DNA of 64,000 nt from Nelumbo lutea (taxonomy: Eukaryota; Streptophyta; Magnoliopsida; Proteales; Nelumbonaceae): NCBI GenBank assembly GCA_022828595.1, contig JAKGHH010000004.1, positions 49,836,922 to 49,900,921 on the forward strand. Reading direction: 5' to 3'. A program made the position numbers and the translations under genes. The first letter of the stretch is position 1; each line of letters opens with the position of its first letter. The notes beneath the pieces were generated by a model, which worked only from the letters and a program-made list of their open reading frames with translations, did no database searches and was not told the origin of the DNA. Positions 12,311 to 23,019 of the stretch are shown here, in pieces.

Positions 12311-12970
12311 TGATGGTGCGTGATCTAGATACTCCTAGCTGGAAGATGTTTCGAACTCCAATTGTGTAGTGAGCTGGACCATGATGAAAAATAGTAGGTC
12401 AAAGAACCCGGGTGGCTAACCCGGCGAGGTCGCTCCGATGCTTAAGTCAATACTATACTGTGGATGTGAGCTGAATACTTGAGTGTTTGAATGTTAGTGA
12501 GTAAATAATCATGCATACATTTTCCTTGGGGTTTCATGTCCTTATACAACGGAGTAGGTCGTGGGCCTTACAAAAGAGCTCCGGGATCTCTGGGCTATGC
12601 GGATAAGATCTGTTCCATTTTTGAAGGAGAGCAATGTGTTGATAAGGATTATCTTTTACTTCCGATTCAGGTGGAGCTAGGATGAGTCTCGTCGTGATCT
12701 AAGAAATTTGGGGTCTGTTGGGGAGGCCTTTGGAGTCGATTACACGGTGTTTTGGCTCTTTAGCTCCAAACTGGTACTTCGGTTCTTTAGTCCCGAACCG
12801 GATTGGGTGTCGAGGTGTCTCTACGACGAGGTGGTTTTTGGGCCGAGGTGGCTGAATATTGGAGCTCCGAATGTTGCGGGCTGGGTTCATTTGGCTGAGT
12901 TGTCACCCCTCGAGCAGATCGCATCTTCGCGTCCCCTTCTTACTAGGTCGAGCCAAATCACCCTTCATCA
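12311..12970 (-). repeat. 3' LTR of the Tat-like element
   Basis: Starts TGATGGTGCGTGATC and ends CCCTTCATCA on the plus strand. In sense orientation it begins TGATGAAGGG directly after a polypurine tract. It matches 22381-23019. Confidence 0.85.
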
Positions 12971-12986
12971 ATTGCCCCCACCCCTC
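12971..12986 (-). other. Polypurine tract of the Tat-like element
   Basis: The minus strand reads GAGGGGTGGGGGCAAT immediately before the 3' LTR. This is the expected place for plus-strand DNA priming and it sets the element's orientation. Confidence 0.7.
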
Positions 12987-13282
12987 GTGCCAGGGGTCCT
13001 GACCCGGTGCGGGGAGTTCATGACGAATCCAGGTGGGTTTGGCACGAAGTCTTGGCGATTTGGAGGGCGAACCACTGGTCAGACCTGTTCAATCATCTGG
13101 CTCAACCACAAAATGACCCAGATCATCTCTCGGTTATGTGCGGACGTCACACTGTTTATAAATTTTGTAGATGCCAAAGGGTGCACTCAACCGATTTCGT
13201 CCTTGGGTAGCAAGCAACTGGTTTTCATGGGAGCCATCGGATCGTACAGATCCAAATCGTTGATTGCCAAATGTGGTGGACT

Positions 13283-13290
13283 ATAAATAG
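13283..13290 (+). promoter_or_regulatory. TATA box for the antisense ORF
   Basis: TATAAATA is followed by a CT/G-rich leader. It lies about 180 bases upstream of the ATG at 13462 and faces opposite to the host retrotransposon, so it is a plausible dedicated promoter. Confidence 0.5.
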
Positions 13291-13461
13291 GGGGCCGAAG
13301 GGCCCATTACCTTTGCCATAAGTCATGTAACTAAACTCTCCTGAGATCACGTCAGAGCCCTTCAGCTCACCATTCTTTCCCTTACGTTTGAGGTCGTTAT
13401 CCTCTTCTTTGGTGAGTTCATCTTCTTTCACTAGTTGTTCCATTTTCCTTTCTTATCCAAT

Positions 13462-15114
13462 ATGTCTAGTGCTAGCATAGATAGGTTACTTAGTGACTCT
13501 AGCGAGCCCGGGGGGTGCCGAGGTGCGGTCCTCAGCTCCCGTCGGTGAGGCCAACTCTTCGCTAGAGAGCACCTCTTTACATCTTTTAGGAGAAATTCCT
13601 TTACCTAATGTTGGGCCATCGTAACTTGAGGAACCCGAACCTCAAGTAGAGCGGGCGACCTCCGAAGAGGGGGTCTCGTCTTCTACTCGAGGTCGGGATC
13701 TGGACAACTTTGGCCCGTCCATGATGACCTCGGACAGGTTGTTGTCCTTGATAGATTGTTACCGTCTCCCCGACACTCTTGTTTTCAACATTCCTTTGGG
13801 TCAGTACCCTTCAGTTCAAGATCATTACAAACTTGTGGTTTTTGAGGAGTAGCTCATAGCTTGGCTGCACTTCCTGCTCCACCCCTTCATCGTAAAATCA
13901 TTAAGTTCTTTAATGTCACGATTGACCAGCTACACCCGAACTCCATCTGTACTATTGTTGGTATGATCTCACTTTTCCACGAGTATAACCAACCTCTTAC
14001 TTTAGACATCTTTAGCTTGATTTGTTTCATTAAAAATAACTCTTCTTGCCTACATGGGGACACTCGACAGAGCTACTTTATCTCACAATGCCCGAGGTTC
14101 AAGGTCCTATTCGGTAACCCAAACAAGGTATCGGCCTGGAAGAGGAGGTACTTCTTTGTTTGAAACCTTGAAGGATGGCCATTCCCGACTCACTGGTGAG
14201 TGGCCATTCAGGACCCTAGGGTGAGGCTGGATGTAGAGACTAGGGCAGTCATCCACTCTTGGAGGGACCTCGGCCTTGAGATGGAAGATTCTCTGGCTGA
14301 GGAGAAGCTTGAATGAGCTGGGTTGAGTCCTCCTAGTAAGCCTCCACATCAGCACACACATTACCTCTCCATTTTCCTTTCCGCACTTACTTCAGTTCGC
14401 AGCTAACTCTTTTTCTTCTCTCTTGCAAAAGCTATGACGGGTGTTGATGCTACTAACCTTTTGAGGAGTGTTTATAGAGAGAAGAAGAGAAAGGCTTCAA
14501 AGAGGTCCCGTCTAGAGGAGGCCACCTCTTCGGTTCCTACCGATCTCAAGGTCGTAGCACCAGAGCCACCCTCTACCGAGCTCCCAGGGGAGGAGGTCCA
14601 TCCCCAGCCCTTGTTTGTTGACTTAGACAAGAATCAGGATGAGGGGACCCCACCTCGCGAGCCCAAATGTACTTTGGTGCCCGAGCCTCAGCCCCCTTAA
14701 GCAAAGGAGAGCATAATGACTCTGCGGCTCGGGCTCCTTAGGAGCAAGGATGTCGTGTTTCCTACGGAGGTCGAGGAGTGGGCTGGCACGCCAACAAGTC
14801 AGCTCGGAGGGAGGGCAGCTTACTATTGTATGGTGGTAAGTAACCTGCCCCTTCATTTACTTTCTTATTCTTCTATCAATGACACTTACTCTTGCTTTCT
14901 ATTTTCTTAGGTGAACTCCGCTATCAACTCGCTCATCTACCGATTTGAGATCTGCTTGAAGCGAGCTCGAGAGCCCAAAGAGAACACTCGAAAGCTTTAC
15001 CATGAGCTAGATTTAGCTCAGGGTGAAGTTATTAGAGCCAAGAATGGAGCTCGGATGCAGGAAGAGTTATCCTAGTGCTGACGGAGGAGAAGAAGAAGCT
15101 CAAGGATGAGAAGG
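13462..15114 (+). pseudogene. Antisense ORF with gypsy-type 'putative transposase' domain (PF04195-like)
   Basis: Reading on the plus strand, opposite to the element's gag-pol sense, the translation gives an N-terminal acidic stretch (MSSASIDRLLSDSSEPGG). The conserved segment follows: 'FNIPLGQYPSVQDHY', then 'LHPFI.KFFNVTIDQLHPNS', 'FFHEYNQPLT' and 'NPNKVSAWKRRYFFV'. Next comes a basic and proline-rich linker starting 'AMTGVDATNLL' near 14430, then a coiled-coil-like tail after an intron (donor GTAAGT near 14835, acceptor TTCTTAG ending 14910). Antisense extra ORFs of this type are known in Tat-lineage gypsy elements and their role is unknown. Frameshifts and stops (for example after VVFEE) show decay. 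The copia LTR at 15115 cuts off the C-terminus. Confidence 0.65.
14835..14910 (+). other. Intron in the antisense ORF
   Basis: Donor GTAAGTAACC, a pyrimidine-rich interior and acceptor TTTTCTTAG join 'YYCMV' to 'VNSAINSLIYRFE'. This restores the coiled-coil part expected for this protein family. Confidence 0.55.
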
Positions 15115-16424
15115 TGTTAAACAGTTATGCCCTTAGATCCGATCAGACTGATGTATCTTTTGACATTTATTGTAAATGAATAAAGTACATAATTGATTCA
15201 TGTCATTGTGGGGTGTTTCTGTCTAATACCCTTAAACTGGACACTTATGAGACTCGTGTTATTTAGAATTTTCACAACCATTGGATAGATCTGGGGAGAT
15301 TTATCTTGCCAAGGTTGACACTGATGTACCGCCAAGTTGGTTAAGTGGCTTGTCTCAGCTGCTAGGGTGAGACCTGAGGTACATGCAGTGTGGGTTTTCT
15401 TGAAACCCTGAACCGAACCAAATTCTAGTATTGCCTTGGACCTTAGAGATAGATGGGCAAAACTGAAATATTACACTTGACCCCAAGACTCGATTATGGT
15501 ACTGCACCAGGTGTCAAATTGGGCTATTTTTTATATGCCAATATGTGAGATACTTAAAGGGGACAAAACCTGAGTATGTTGGGACACTCCGAGAATTCAT
15601 CTGAGTGGGTGATCATAATGATAGGATCAGTCCCTTTCTCGGACAAAGTGAATGATCGGGGATGCACTCTCTCTGTGGGAAACCCAAAACTGTCGGGAGT
15701 TGATTTCAACCGTTGAAATTTGTTTTTGCAAAATATGTTTATGTGAAGATATACATACATATATTTTATGATTTCAAAATGTTTGCAACAGGTTTTAATT
15801 CCTAGGATCCATGTGAGTAGAGAATGTAGCACTGTTCCTTGTAACCGAGGGAGAGGTCCTCTCTTGTCAGGCAGTGTTTGATCATTATGGGCTAAGAGGT
15901 TAAGTGTAAAACCATTGAGGGTAGTACTTGATGGGCTAATCTTGCATCTGCCCACATTCCTTAGGCTTTCATAAGATGGATGGACCCAAAAACCATTTAG
16001 AGTAAATGTTGGGCCCATAAAGAGCCCATGGTAATGGACTCGAGGGTTCACTGTCTCCTACAGTGAATTCGGCCAGGCCTTGTAACAACAGCTGGACTGA
16101 ACCCATGTAGCTTATGTGTAGATCAATGTTTGGGTCCCACACCATACAAGGAAAGCCAATTGGGCAGCAGGTTAAGAGTTTAAGTGAGCACATAAACTTA
16201 ATGAGCCTAAAACCCAATTTCGAGCTAGGTTAATTAGATTAATTAAATAGAGGCAAATATGGGTTTGGATCAGTAGATAAGAATAAGAGGATAAGTCTTA
16301 TCCACTTAAAGAGTCCAGATCCAAATAAAGATTTGGATCAGGAAACTCAATATTCAATTAGGATTAAGTTGATCTTAAACTGCAGATAAGATAAGGGATT
16401 ATCCTTATCACTTAAAGATGTTAG
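15115..16424 (+). repeat. Copia LTR, 3'-truncated (piece A)
   Basis: Begins TGTTAAACAGTTATGCCC and follows the LTRs at 38610, 47280 and 51386 collinearly for about 1.3 kb. At 16424 it stops and a second LTR start begins. Confidence 0.8.
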
Positions 16425-16857
16425 GTGGTGTTTGCCCTTATTTCCCATCAGAATGATGTACATTATGACATTTAATGTAAATGAATAAAGTACATATTTG
16501 ATTCATGTTATCATGGTGTGTTTCTGTGTAATACCCTTAAACTAGACACATATGAGACTCGTATTAGTTTATAATCTTCATAGTCGTTGGATAAACTAGC
16601 GAGATTTATCATGCCAAGGATAGCACTGATGTACTGCCAAGTTGGTTGGGGTGGCTTGTCTAAGTTGCCAAGGTGAGACCTAAGGTACAAACAGTAGACC
16701 TTGGAGATAGATGGGAAAAACTGGAATATTACACCTAACCTCTAGACACGATTATGATACTACACTAGGTGTCGGATTAGGCTGTGTTTGATATGTCAAT
16801 CAGTGAGATCCTTAAAAGATGTCAAAATCAGTGAGACCCCTAGACTCGATTATAATA
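16425..16857 (+). repeat. Copia LTR, 5' piece only (piece B)
   Basis: A new LTR start (TGTTAGGTGGTGTTTGCCC) runs for about 430 bases, then jumps at about 16857 into leader sequence (CTCTCTAAAGGCCTTCC) that normally lies about 1.3 kb beyond the LTR. The primer-binding site is deleted. Confidence 0.7.
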
Positions 16858-17380
16858 CTCTCTAAAGGCCTTCCATCATTAACATGAAGATGGGTCATTC
16901 AGTAATGAGGAGATGCACCATAAAATTGGGCTATCCATTTGTTGTTGGATCTGTTGGATTGTTTCATAAGATAATAGTCATAGACCGATGTGGAAGGGGC
17001 CTATCCTAAAATGGAAGACTCTCTCATGGTACCTTGGCGTTTACGAATATGATGGGTGAGCACTCACTAGACAGAAAGGTTTAACCTAAAATGACAATGA
17101 ACCTTGTCTGGCAGAGGCCAAAGGAAAAGCTCATAAGATGAGTAGATATGATCCTTCACAAAAGGTGGTGGGATTATGCAGGTGAAAAAATTAGCTCCAT
17201 GCATCCTATGTGGTTTCCCACATTTCTAGAGACATAATTCACAATCTCCATTACTGAAATATGAGGGAAATCTCAGAGATGAATAAATTGAAATAGAACA
17301 TAGATTAAAATCCATATCTATGTAGATAACATGAATCAAATAAGGTTGTGGACTAATATTTGATTTGCCCTTTATCAGAA

Positions 17381-19620
17381 ATGAAAAATGGTCAATTCAC
17401 TAAACAGTTGAACGACAACAAGCTTAAGGGCTCAAATCATGCTGACTGGTATCGTAACCTTATGTTGGTCCTGGCGTCCAAGAAATTGGACAAAGTAGCT
17501 AAAAACTATGCTCCAGAACGTCCGAGTGATAGGGTTTTGAGGCCCATAGGAGGGACTATCAAGAATGGGAGGAGAAAAATTCTCTTGCTCGATGCTATAT
17601 CATAGCCTCCTTAGATAATTAGATACAACGAAGATCGAATTGTCCAAGGATATCTTGGATAGCCTAAGGACAATGTATGAGGAGCATAATTGTCTTAAGA
17701 TGTTGGGATACATCAATAAATTGGAGGCTCTTGGATCTGGGCTAGATTATGTCACCAAGGTTGATGTCATCCTAAACTCTTTGCCTCCTTCCTTTAATCA
17801 GTTCATTGACGAGTTGTCGAAGCCCTCAGATTTTATTCTAGTCCCACTCTACGAGTAAAATTGTAGTAACAGTGGTACCAGGTCGAATCCCACAGGGAGC
17901 AAGTAATTAATTCCTTAGCCAAATGCACAATTTAAAGAGTGGGAATTTCAAATAATTAAATTTCTAAATTAAAATAACAATTAACATAGAATAGCAAATA
18001 ACAATTAACAAGAAAAATTTCAGTCTTACCAAACTCTGATCCAAGGGTTCAATTTGAGTCAATTGGTCACCGATCCTAGGCTAAAAATAGCAATATTTCA
18101 ATTCAGGCATTTAACTTTTAGATTTATTAGGATAGTCATAATAAACCTTATACCTTCCTACTTTAGTTGACCAAACACAACATTCAATCAACACTTATCA
18201 TTAACCGATTGGGCATGATAGCGTTCCATATCAATTAATAATAGTAATAAACTTCATGAAAGCAGTTAAACCAAAATAAAAATAATTGAGATAGCTGGAA
18301 TTATTAAATTTTGTTTTGTTGATTCCCTTTAGGTTAAAAAATGCCAACACATTGCTCAAAGACTGTCACGAACAATTAACCCACAAAGATATTAACCTAA
18401 TTGCTACTTGTACCACTATTCGTGACAATTACAAATCACCGAATTATGGATAGCTGTAGGATGATCAATATTAATTAATTTGTCAGATTAATCAACACCA
18501 ACTTCCATAAAAATGTGCACAAGAATAAACAAATACTTGAATTAAATGTAAGAATTTAAATTAAGCACATAACCTCACGGTGACACAATTGAACCAAAAA
18601 TTCCCCTTGAATTAGAAAAGAGAAGCTCAGCCACTCATGGTTGTCGTCTCCTTCTTCCTTTGCTTCCAAGATGGATGGATTGACTGATTGATTGATGCCT
18701 AAAGCTAGTCCCCCCTCCCCTTATATAGCCTTAGGATGAGGGGTTGCTTCCAACTCCTTTTAGGAGTTCATTCTCAAAAATAGAAAGTCCTAATTAGTTT
18801 TGATCTAATCCTATCATATCTCTAATCTAGTAATCTCAATCTTCTTTATCTTTCTATGATTACATTTGAAATTTAAATCTGATAGGACTCTTTATTCTTA
18901 AATTTGATTTGGGCTTCTTTAATAAATTGGGCTGCTACAAGGCTTTCCTACAAATTGGGCTTCAGCTGTGAATGGAGCTTCTCTATGAATTTTCTTCGAT
19001 TTTGGGCCCGATTTTGATCTCGATGCAGACCGAATCTGACAAAACCCAAAACGTGAAAGTTGTGAAGTTCTCCCTTATCTTTCCGGTGCATCTTGAATCA
19101 TCCCAATCGGAGTCCAGATGTGAAAGTTATGCCCAGATTACTGAATAATGCCGAAATTGTGCAAAAATCATCCGATTAGCCTTGTTTCTCTCTGATCGCC
19201 TTCTTGCTTGCCCTAAATCGAAATACAAGAATAGTGAGTCCAATTAGGTACTAATCAAATATAAAAAACTGAATATTGAGGGATAAAAATATGATAATTT
19301 TTATTTTCATCATTCATCATGAACTATAACATGAACAAGCTAAATGTTAGCATCCAAAAACTCAGCAATATGTTGCAAAGGGTCGAAGAAATTGATAAAG
19401 AATGATGAATCAATTGCTATGCTTGTTGAACGTGGCAAATCGAGCAAGAAAAAGAGAAAGGCAAATAGAAGCCTTAGAAAAAAATTAGCAAGCCCAAAAG
19501 GCAGAGGAAGGACAAAGCATCAAATGCTTGTCACTTCTGGAAATAGGTTGGCCACTGGAAGATGAAATGTCCTTATACCTAGAGACCAAGAAACAATGTA
19601 ATTTCGAATCCTTTTTGATA
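17381..19620 (+). pseudogene. Copia gag, interrupted by a solo LTR
   Basis: Residues read 'MKNGQFTKQLNDNKLKGS', then 'ADWYRNLMLVLASKKLDKV' and 'LDSLRTMYEEHN'. A solo LTR interrupts it at 17807-19312. Downstream the frame continues with 'NMNKLNVSIQKLSNMLQR', a basic patch and a degraded CCHC knuckle in which the second Cys is Trp (C-H-F-W) and a stop follows. Gag forms the particle and binds RNA; this copy could not. Confidence 0.75.
17807..19312 (-). mobile_element. Solo LTR (1506 bp), TSD TTCAT
   Basis: Starts TGACGAGTTGTCG and ends TTTTCATCA, flanked by ttcat at 17802-17806 and 19313-19317. In minus orientation it has a TATATAAG promoter element near 18720 and the block CCTGTGGGATTCGACC near its 3' end. 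It is homologous over its length to 56243-57722, which lies in the opposite orientation. The sister copia at 55485-55510 shows the empty site. Confidence 0.9.
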
Positions 19621-19629
19621 AAAATCAAT

Positions 19630-19720
19630 ATATTGGTAACTTCTACTTCTTGGTGTATTGACTCTAGGGCTTCTACTCATGCATGTAATACATTGCAAGG
19701 GTTCAGGGCAAATAGAAAAT
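19630..19720 (+). pseudogene. Copia protease active-site remnant
   Basis: The segment 'SWCIDSRASTHACN' is the aspartic protease site. The usual D-S-G-A-S has become D-S-R-A-S. The rest of the domain is out of frame. Confidence 0.6.
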
Positions 19721-20039
19721 TGAGTGACAAAGAGGTGATTCTTTACTTGGGGACTTCTGCAAAATGTTGCAGCTATAACCATAAGAGCTGTAGAATTGTA
19801 TTCCAGATAATGATCAATTATATTAAAAAATTGTCTTTATGTACCCAATTTGAAAAGAAATTTGATTTTTGTTTCAAAACTGTGTGCGAATGGATATTCT
19901 ATTTTCTTTAATAATATGATTACTATCAAAAGAAATAACAAATTCCTCTCATACGAAGAACTTGAGAATGGCCTATATGTTCTCCATCATTCTCTGGAAA
20001 CAAATATAACTAAAACTACGTCAGATAATATCCCCCAAA

Positions 20040-20960
20040 AAAAGAACCCGTGATACAATTAATCCCACATGCTTATAGCATTACCGATTTTGCCACATTA
20101 ACATAGATCGTACCACAAGGTTGGTAAATGATGGTCTTTTGGATTTTCTAAATGTAGAAGATCTTCCAACCTGTGAACCTTGCCTTGAGGGTAAGATGAC
20201 GAAATGGCCATTTAACGGAAAGCCTAAAAGATCGACAAGCACACTTGACTTTATACATACTGATGTATGTGGTCCCATAAATGTTAGGACACATAACCAG
20301 CACGTTTATTTCATAACGTTTACCGATGATTACTCATGGTATGGTTATGTGTACCTAATGATACATAAGTCTGAATCTTTTGAAAAGTTCAAAGAATTTA
20401 GACATGAAGTCGATAAACAGTTAGGAAGAGAAATTAAGACCCTTCGATCAGATCGAGGTGGCGAGTATCTCTCTAACGAATTCAATGACTACTTAAAGGA
20501 CAATGGGATAATATCATAACTAGCCCCTTCTACTACACCACAGTTAAAAGATGTATAAAAAATGAGGAACCTAACTTTATTGGATATGGTCTGATCACTT
20601 GTCGTACATTCACAACTAGCCACATACTTTTGGGGTTATGCATTAGATATTGCGATATGTGTGCCGAACTGGGTTCCTACCAAATCCATTCCGAATACTC
20701 CCTATAAGCTTGGACCAATAAGAAAATCAAGTGTGAGACACTTGAAGATTTGGGGTTGTCCGGCACATGTTAAAAGAACAAGTGCTGACAAATTGTAATT
20801 CAAAACCATCGTTGCCTATTTACAAGTTACCCAAAAGGCTTTATAGGGTATTTATTCTATAACTCAGGAGAACAGAAGGTGTTTATAGCCGAAATGCCCA
20901 TTTCTTGGAAGATGATTACATCCTGAACAATCATCATTAAGAAATTGTTCTTGATGAAAA
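20040..20960 (+). pseudogene. Copia integrase remnant
   Basis: The C-terminal Cys pair of the zinc finger is visible (CEPCLEGKMTKWPF), then the catalytic core with first Asp in 'DFIHTDVCGPI' and second Asp in 'LRSDRGGEYLSNEF'. The glutamate region that should follow is frameshifted and carries stops (near 20520-20580). The later 'FWGYAL' and 'KIWGCPAHVKR' parts remain recognisable. Integrase joins the cDNA to the host genome; here it is dead. Confidence 0.8.
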
Positions 20961-20973
20961 GAGCTCAGGAGTA

Positions 20974-22299
20974 GTGGAAGATGTCCCACAAGCTCCAGTT
21001 AATAACCAACCTAGGGGATCTACCCGGGATTCCAAGCCTTCAATTCTTTACAGCTATGACCAAGAAAGTTACTTAGTGGAATCCACGACCAGTGAAGAGG
21101 ATTCCATGACTTATACGGAAGCTATGTTGGACATAGATTCCTTGAAATGGGTAAATGTCATGAGAGCAGAGATAGACTCAATGGTAACCAATGGAGTCTG
21201 GACTCTGGTAGATCCGCCCCCTAGGGTAAAAGCAATTGGTTGCAAATGGATCTATAAGAGGAAGAAGGGCCCCAATGGTAAGGTTGAGACCTACAAGGTT
21301 CGTCTTATGGCAAAATGGTACAATCAAAAAAAAGGAATCGATTATGAGGAAACCTTTTTTGCCCATGGCCATGCTTAAATCCATTAGGATCCTGCTAACT
21401 GTAACAGCGTACCATGATTACGAGATTTGGCAAATGGATGTCAAAACTGCGTTCCTGACTAGAGATCTTACTTAAGACATATATATGCAGCAACCGCAAG
21501 GTTTCATAGCTGCATGTCAGGAACACATGGTATGTAAACTAAATCGGTCCATATATGGACTTAAGCAAGCTACTAGGAGTTGGAACATCCGGTTTAACTC
21601 TACCGTCAAACTGTTTAACTTTGAGCAAGACCCGGATGAGCCCTGTGTTTACAGGAAAACTAGTGGCAATAAGGTTACGTTTTTGGTTCTGTATGTAGAT
21701 GACATTCTACTCATTGGGAATGGTGTAGGAATGTTGACTACGGTGAAAGTGTGGCTTTCATAGTAATTCTTCATGAAAGATCTTGGAGAAGCCTCCTACA
21801 TACTGGGTCTTCGACTCTATAGAGATAAATCGAAAAAGATAATAGAATTATCCCAGTCTGCCTACATTGACAAAATAGTCAAGAGATACAGTATGGAGAA
21901 CTCCAAGAAAGGAGATGTTCCTTTCACGCTTAGAGTCACTTTGTCCAGGGTATGTCTCTGAAGACTCCCGAAGAGATTGAGGGTAGGAAAGAGGTTCCCT
22001 ATGCCTTAACCGTAAAGAGCATCATGTATGCCATACTGTGCATTCATCCTAACATTTCTTGAGCAATTAGTGTGGTAAGCATATACCAATCTAACCCAGG
22101 GCAAAAGCATTGGACTGCTGTGAAAAACATACTAAAATACTTTCAAAGGATAAAAGAATTTTGTCTGATATTCGATGATATTTCACTACAGATATAGGGG
22201 TATACTGATGCCGATTTCCAGTCAAATCCAAATGATAGAAAGTCTACATTTTGTTATATATTCACAATAGGATCGTGTGTTGTTAGCTAGAAGAGCAGC
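20974..22299 (+). pseudogene. Copia reverse transcriptase and RNase H remnant
   Basis: Recognisable blocks are 'GVWTLVDPP', 'AIGCKWIYKRKKGPNGKVE', 'IDYEETF', 'QMDVKTAFL', 'SIYGLKQATRSWN', the catalytic 'LYVDDILLIGN' (near 21690-21722), 'MKDLGEASYILGL' and the RNase H start 'GYTDADFQSNPNDRKST'. The YVDD box is intact but frameshifts near 21375, 21475, 21763 and 21955 break the frame. Sequence ends at 22299 inside RNase H, where gypsy leader begins. Confidence 0.85.
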
Positions 22300-22360
22300 A
22301 AACAGAGGTCCTGAGAAAGGAATAAAATTGCAACTAAAGTTGGTATGACCTTTCGATCGT

Positions 22361-22380
22361 TTCCAACAGACGGCGCCAAT
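22361..22380 (-). other. Primer-binding site of the Tat-like gypsy
   Basis: The minus strand reads TTGGCGCCGTCTGTTGGAA one base after the 5' LTR. Sites of the TGGCGCCGT type are typical of Tat-lineage plant gypsy elements. It shows that 22381-23019 is a 5' LTR on the minus strand. Confidence 0.75.
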
Positions 22381-23019
22381 TGGTGGTGCACGATCTAGAT
22401 ACTCCTAGCTGGAAGACGATCCGAACTCCTATTATGTGGCAAGCTGGACCAAGCTGCAAACTAGTGGATCAGAGAACCCGGGGTAGCTAACATGGCAAGG
22501 TCACTCCGATGCTTAACTCAGTACTACACTGTGGACACGAGCTGAATACTTGAGTGCTTGAATGCTAGTGAGTAAATAATCATGTGTACCTTTGCCTTGG
22601 GGCTTCATGTCCTTATATAATGGAGTAGTCGTGGGCCTTATGAAAGAGCTTCAGGATCTTTGGACTGTGCAGATAAGACCTATTCCGTTTTTGAAGGATA
22701 GCAATGTGTTGATAAGGTTTATCGTTTACCTCCAATTTAGGCGGAGCTAGGATGAGTCTCATCATGATCCGAGAAATTCGGGGTCTGTTGAGGAGGCCTT
22801 TGGAGTCGATTACATGGCATTTCAGTTCTTTATCTTTGAATACTTCAGTTCTTTAGTCCCGAATTAGATTGGGTGTCAAGGTGTCTCTACGCCGAGGTGA
22901 CTGAATATCTGAGCTCCAAATGTTGCGGGCTGGGTTCGTTTAGCTGAGTTGTCACCCCTCGACTAGATCATGTCTACGTGTCCCCTTCTTACTAGGTCAT
23001 GTCAAATCACCCTTCATCA
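22381..23019 (-). repeat. 5' LTR of the Tat-like element
   Basis: Plus-strand ends are TGGTGGTGCACGATC and CCCTTCATCA. It is collinear with 12311-12970, with small deletions such as the loss around 22895. A TATATAATG lies near 22614. Confidence 0.85.

Larger units (their letters stand above)
15115..22299 (+). mobile_element. Decayed Ty1/copia element inside the Tat-like gypsy
   Basis: The order is 5' LTR pieces (15115-16857), leader (16858-17380), gag, protease, integrase, reverse transcriptase and RNase H, then an abrupt end at 22299 without a 3' LTR. It is the same family as the elements at 47280-59424, judged by LTR start TGTTA(A/G)ACAGT, leader and protein. Gag of the 'DNKLKG.N.ADW.RNL.LVL' type and an initiator-Met primer-binding site in the sister copy fit a long-LTR Tork/Angela-like copia. 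All reading frames are broken. Confidence 0.8.
12311..23019 (-). mobile_element. Tat-like Ty3/gypsy retrotransposon, nested copia inside
   Basis: Two related LTRs (12311-12970 and 22381-23019) face the same way. Flanks are atagt (12306-12310) and gtagt (23020-23024), a 4/5 target duplication. On the minus strand the 5' LTR at 22381-23019 is followed by a TTGGCGCCGTCTGT primer-binding site, and a polypurine tract precedes the 3' LTR. Between them only an antisense ORF and about 80 bases of leader survive. The gag-pol body is gone, replaced by a copia element at 15115-22299. The primer-binding site and antisense ORF point to the Tat lineage. Confidence 0.8.

Noticed and set aside
12708..13286. 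Longest open frame in the window (192 codons, plus strand)
   Set aside because: It starts inside the gypsy 3' LTR and runs through the PPT and the antisense-ORF promoter. It has no domain and is an incidental open frame in GC-rich LTR sequence.
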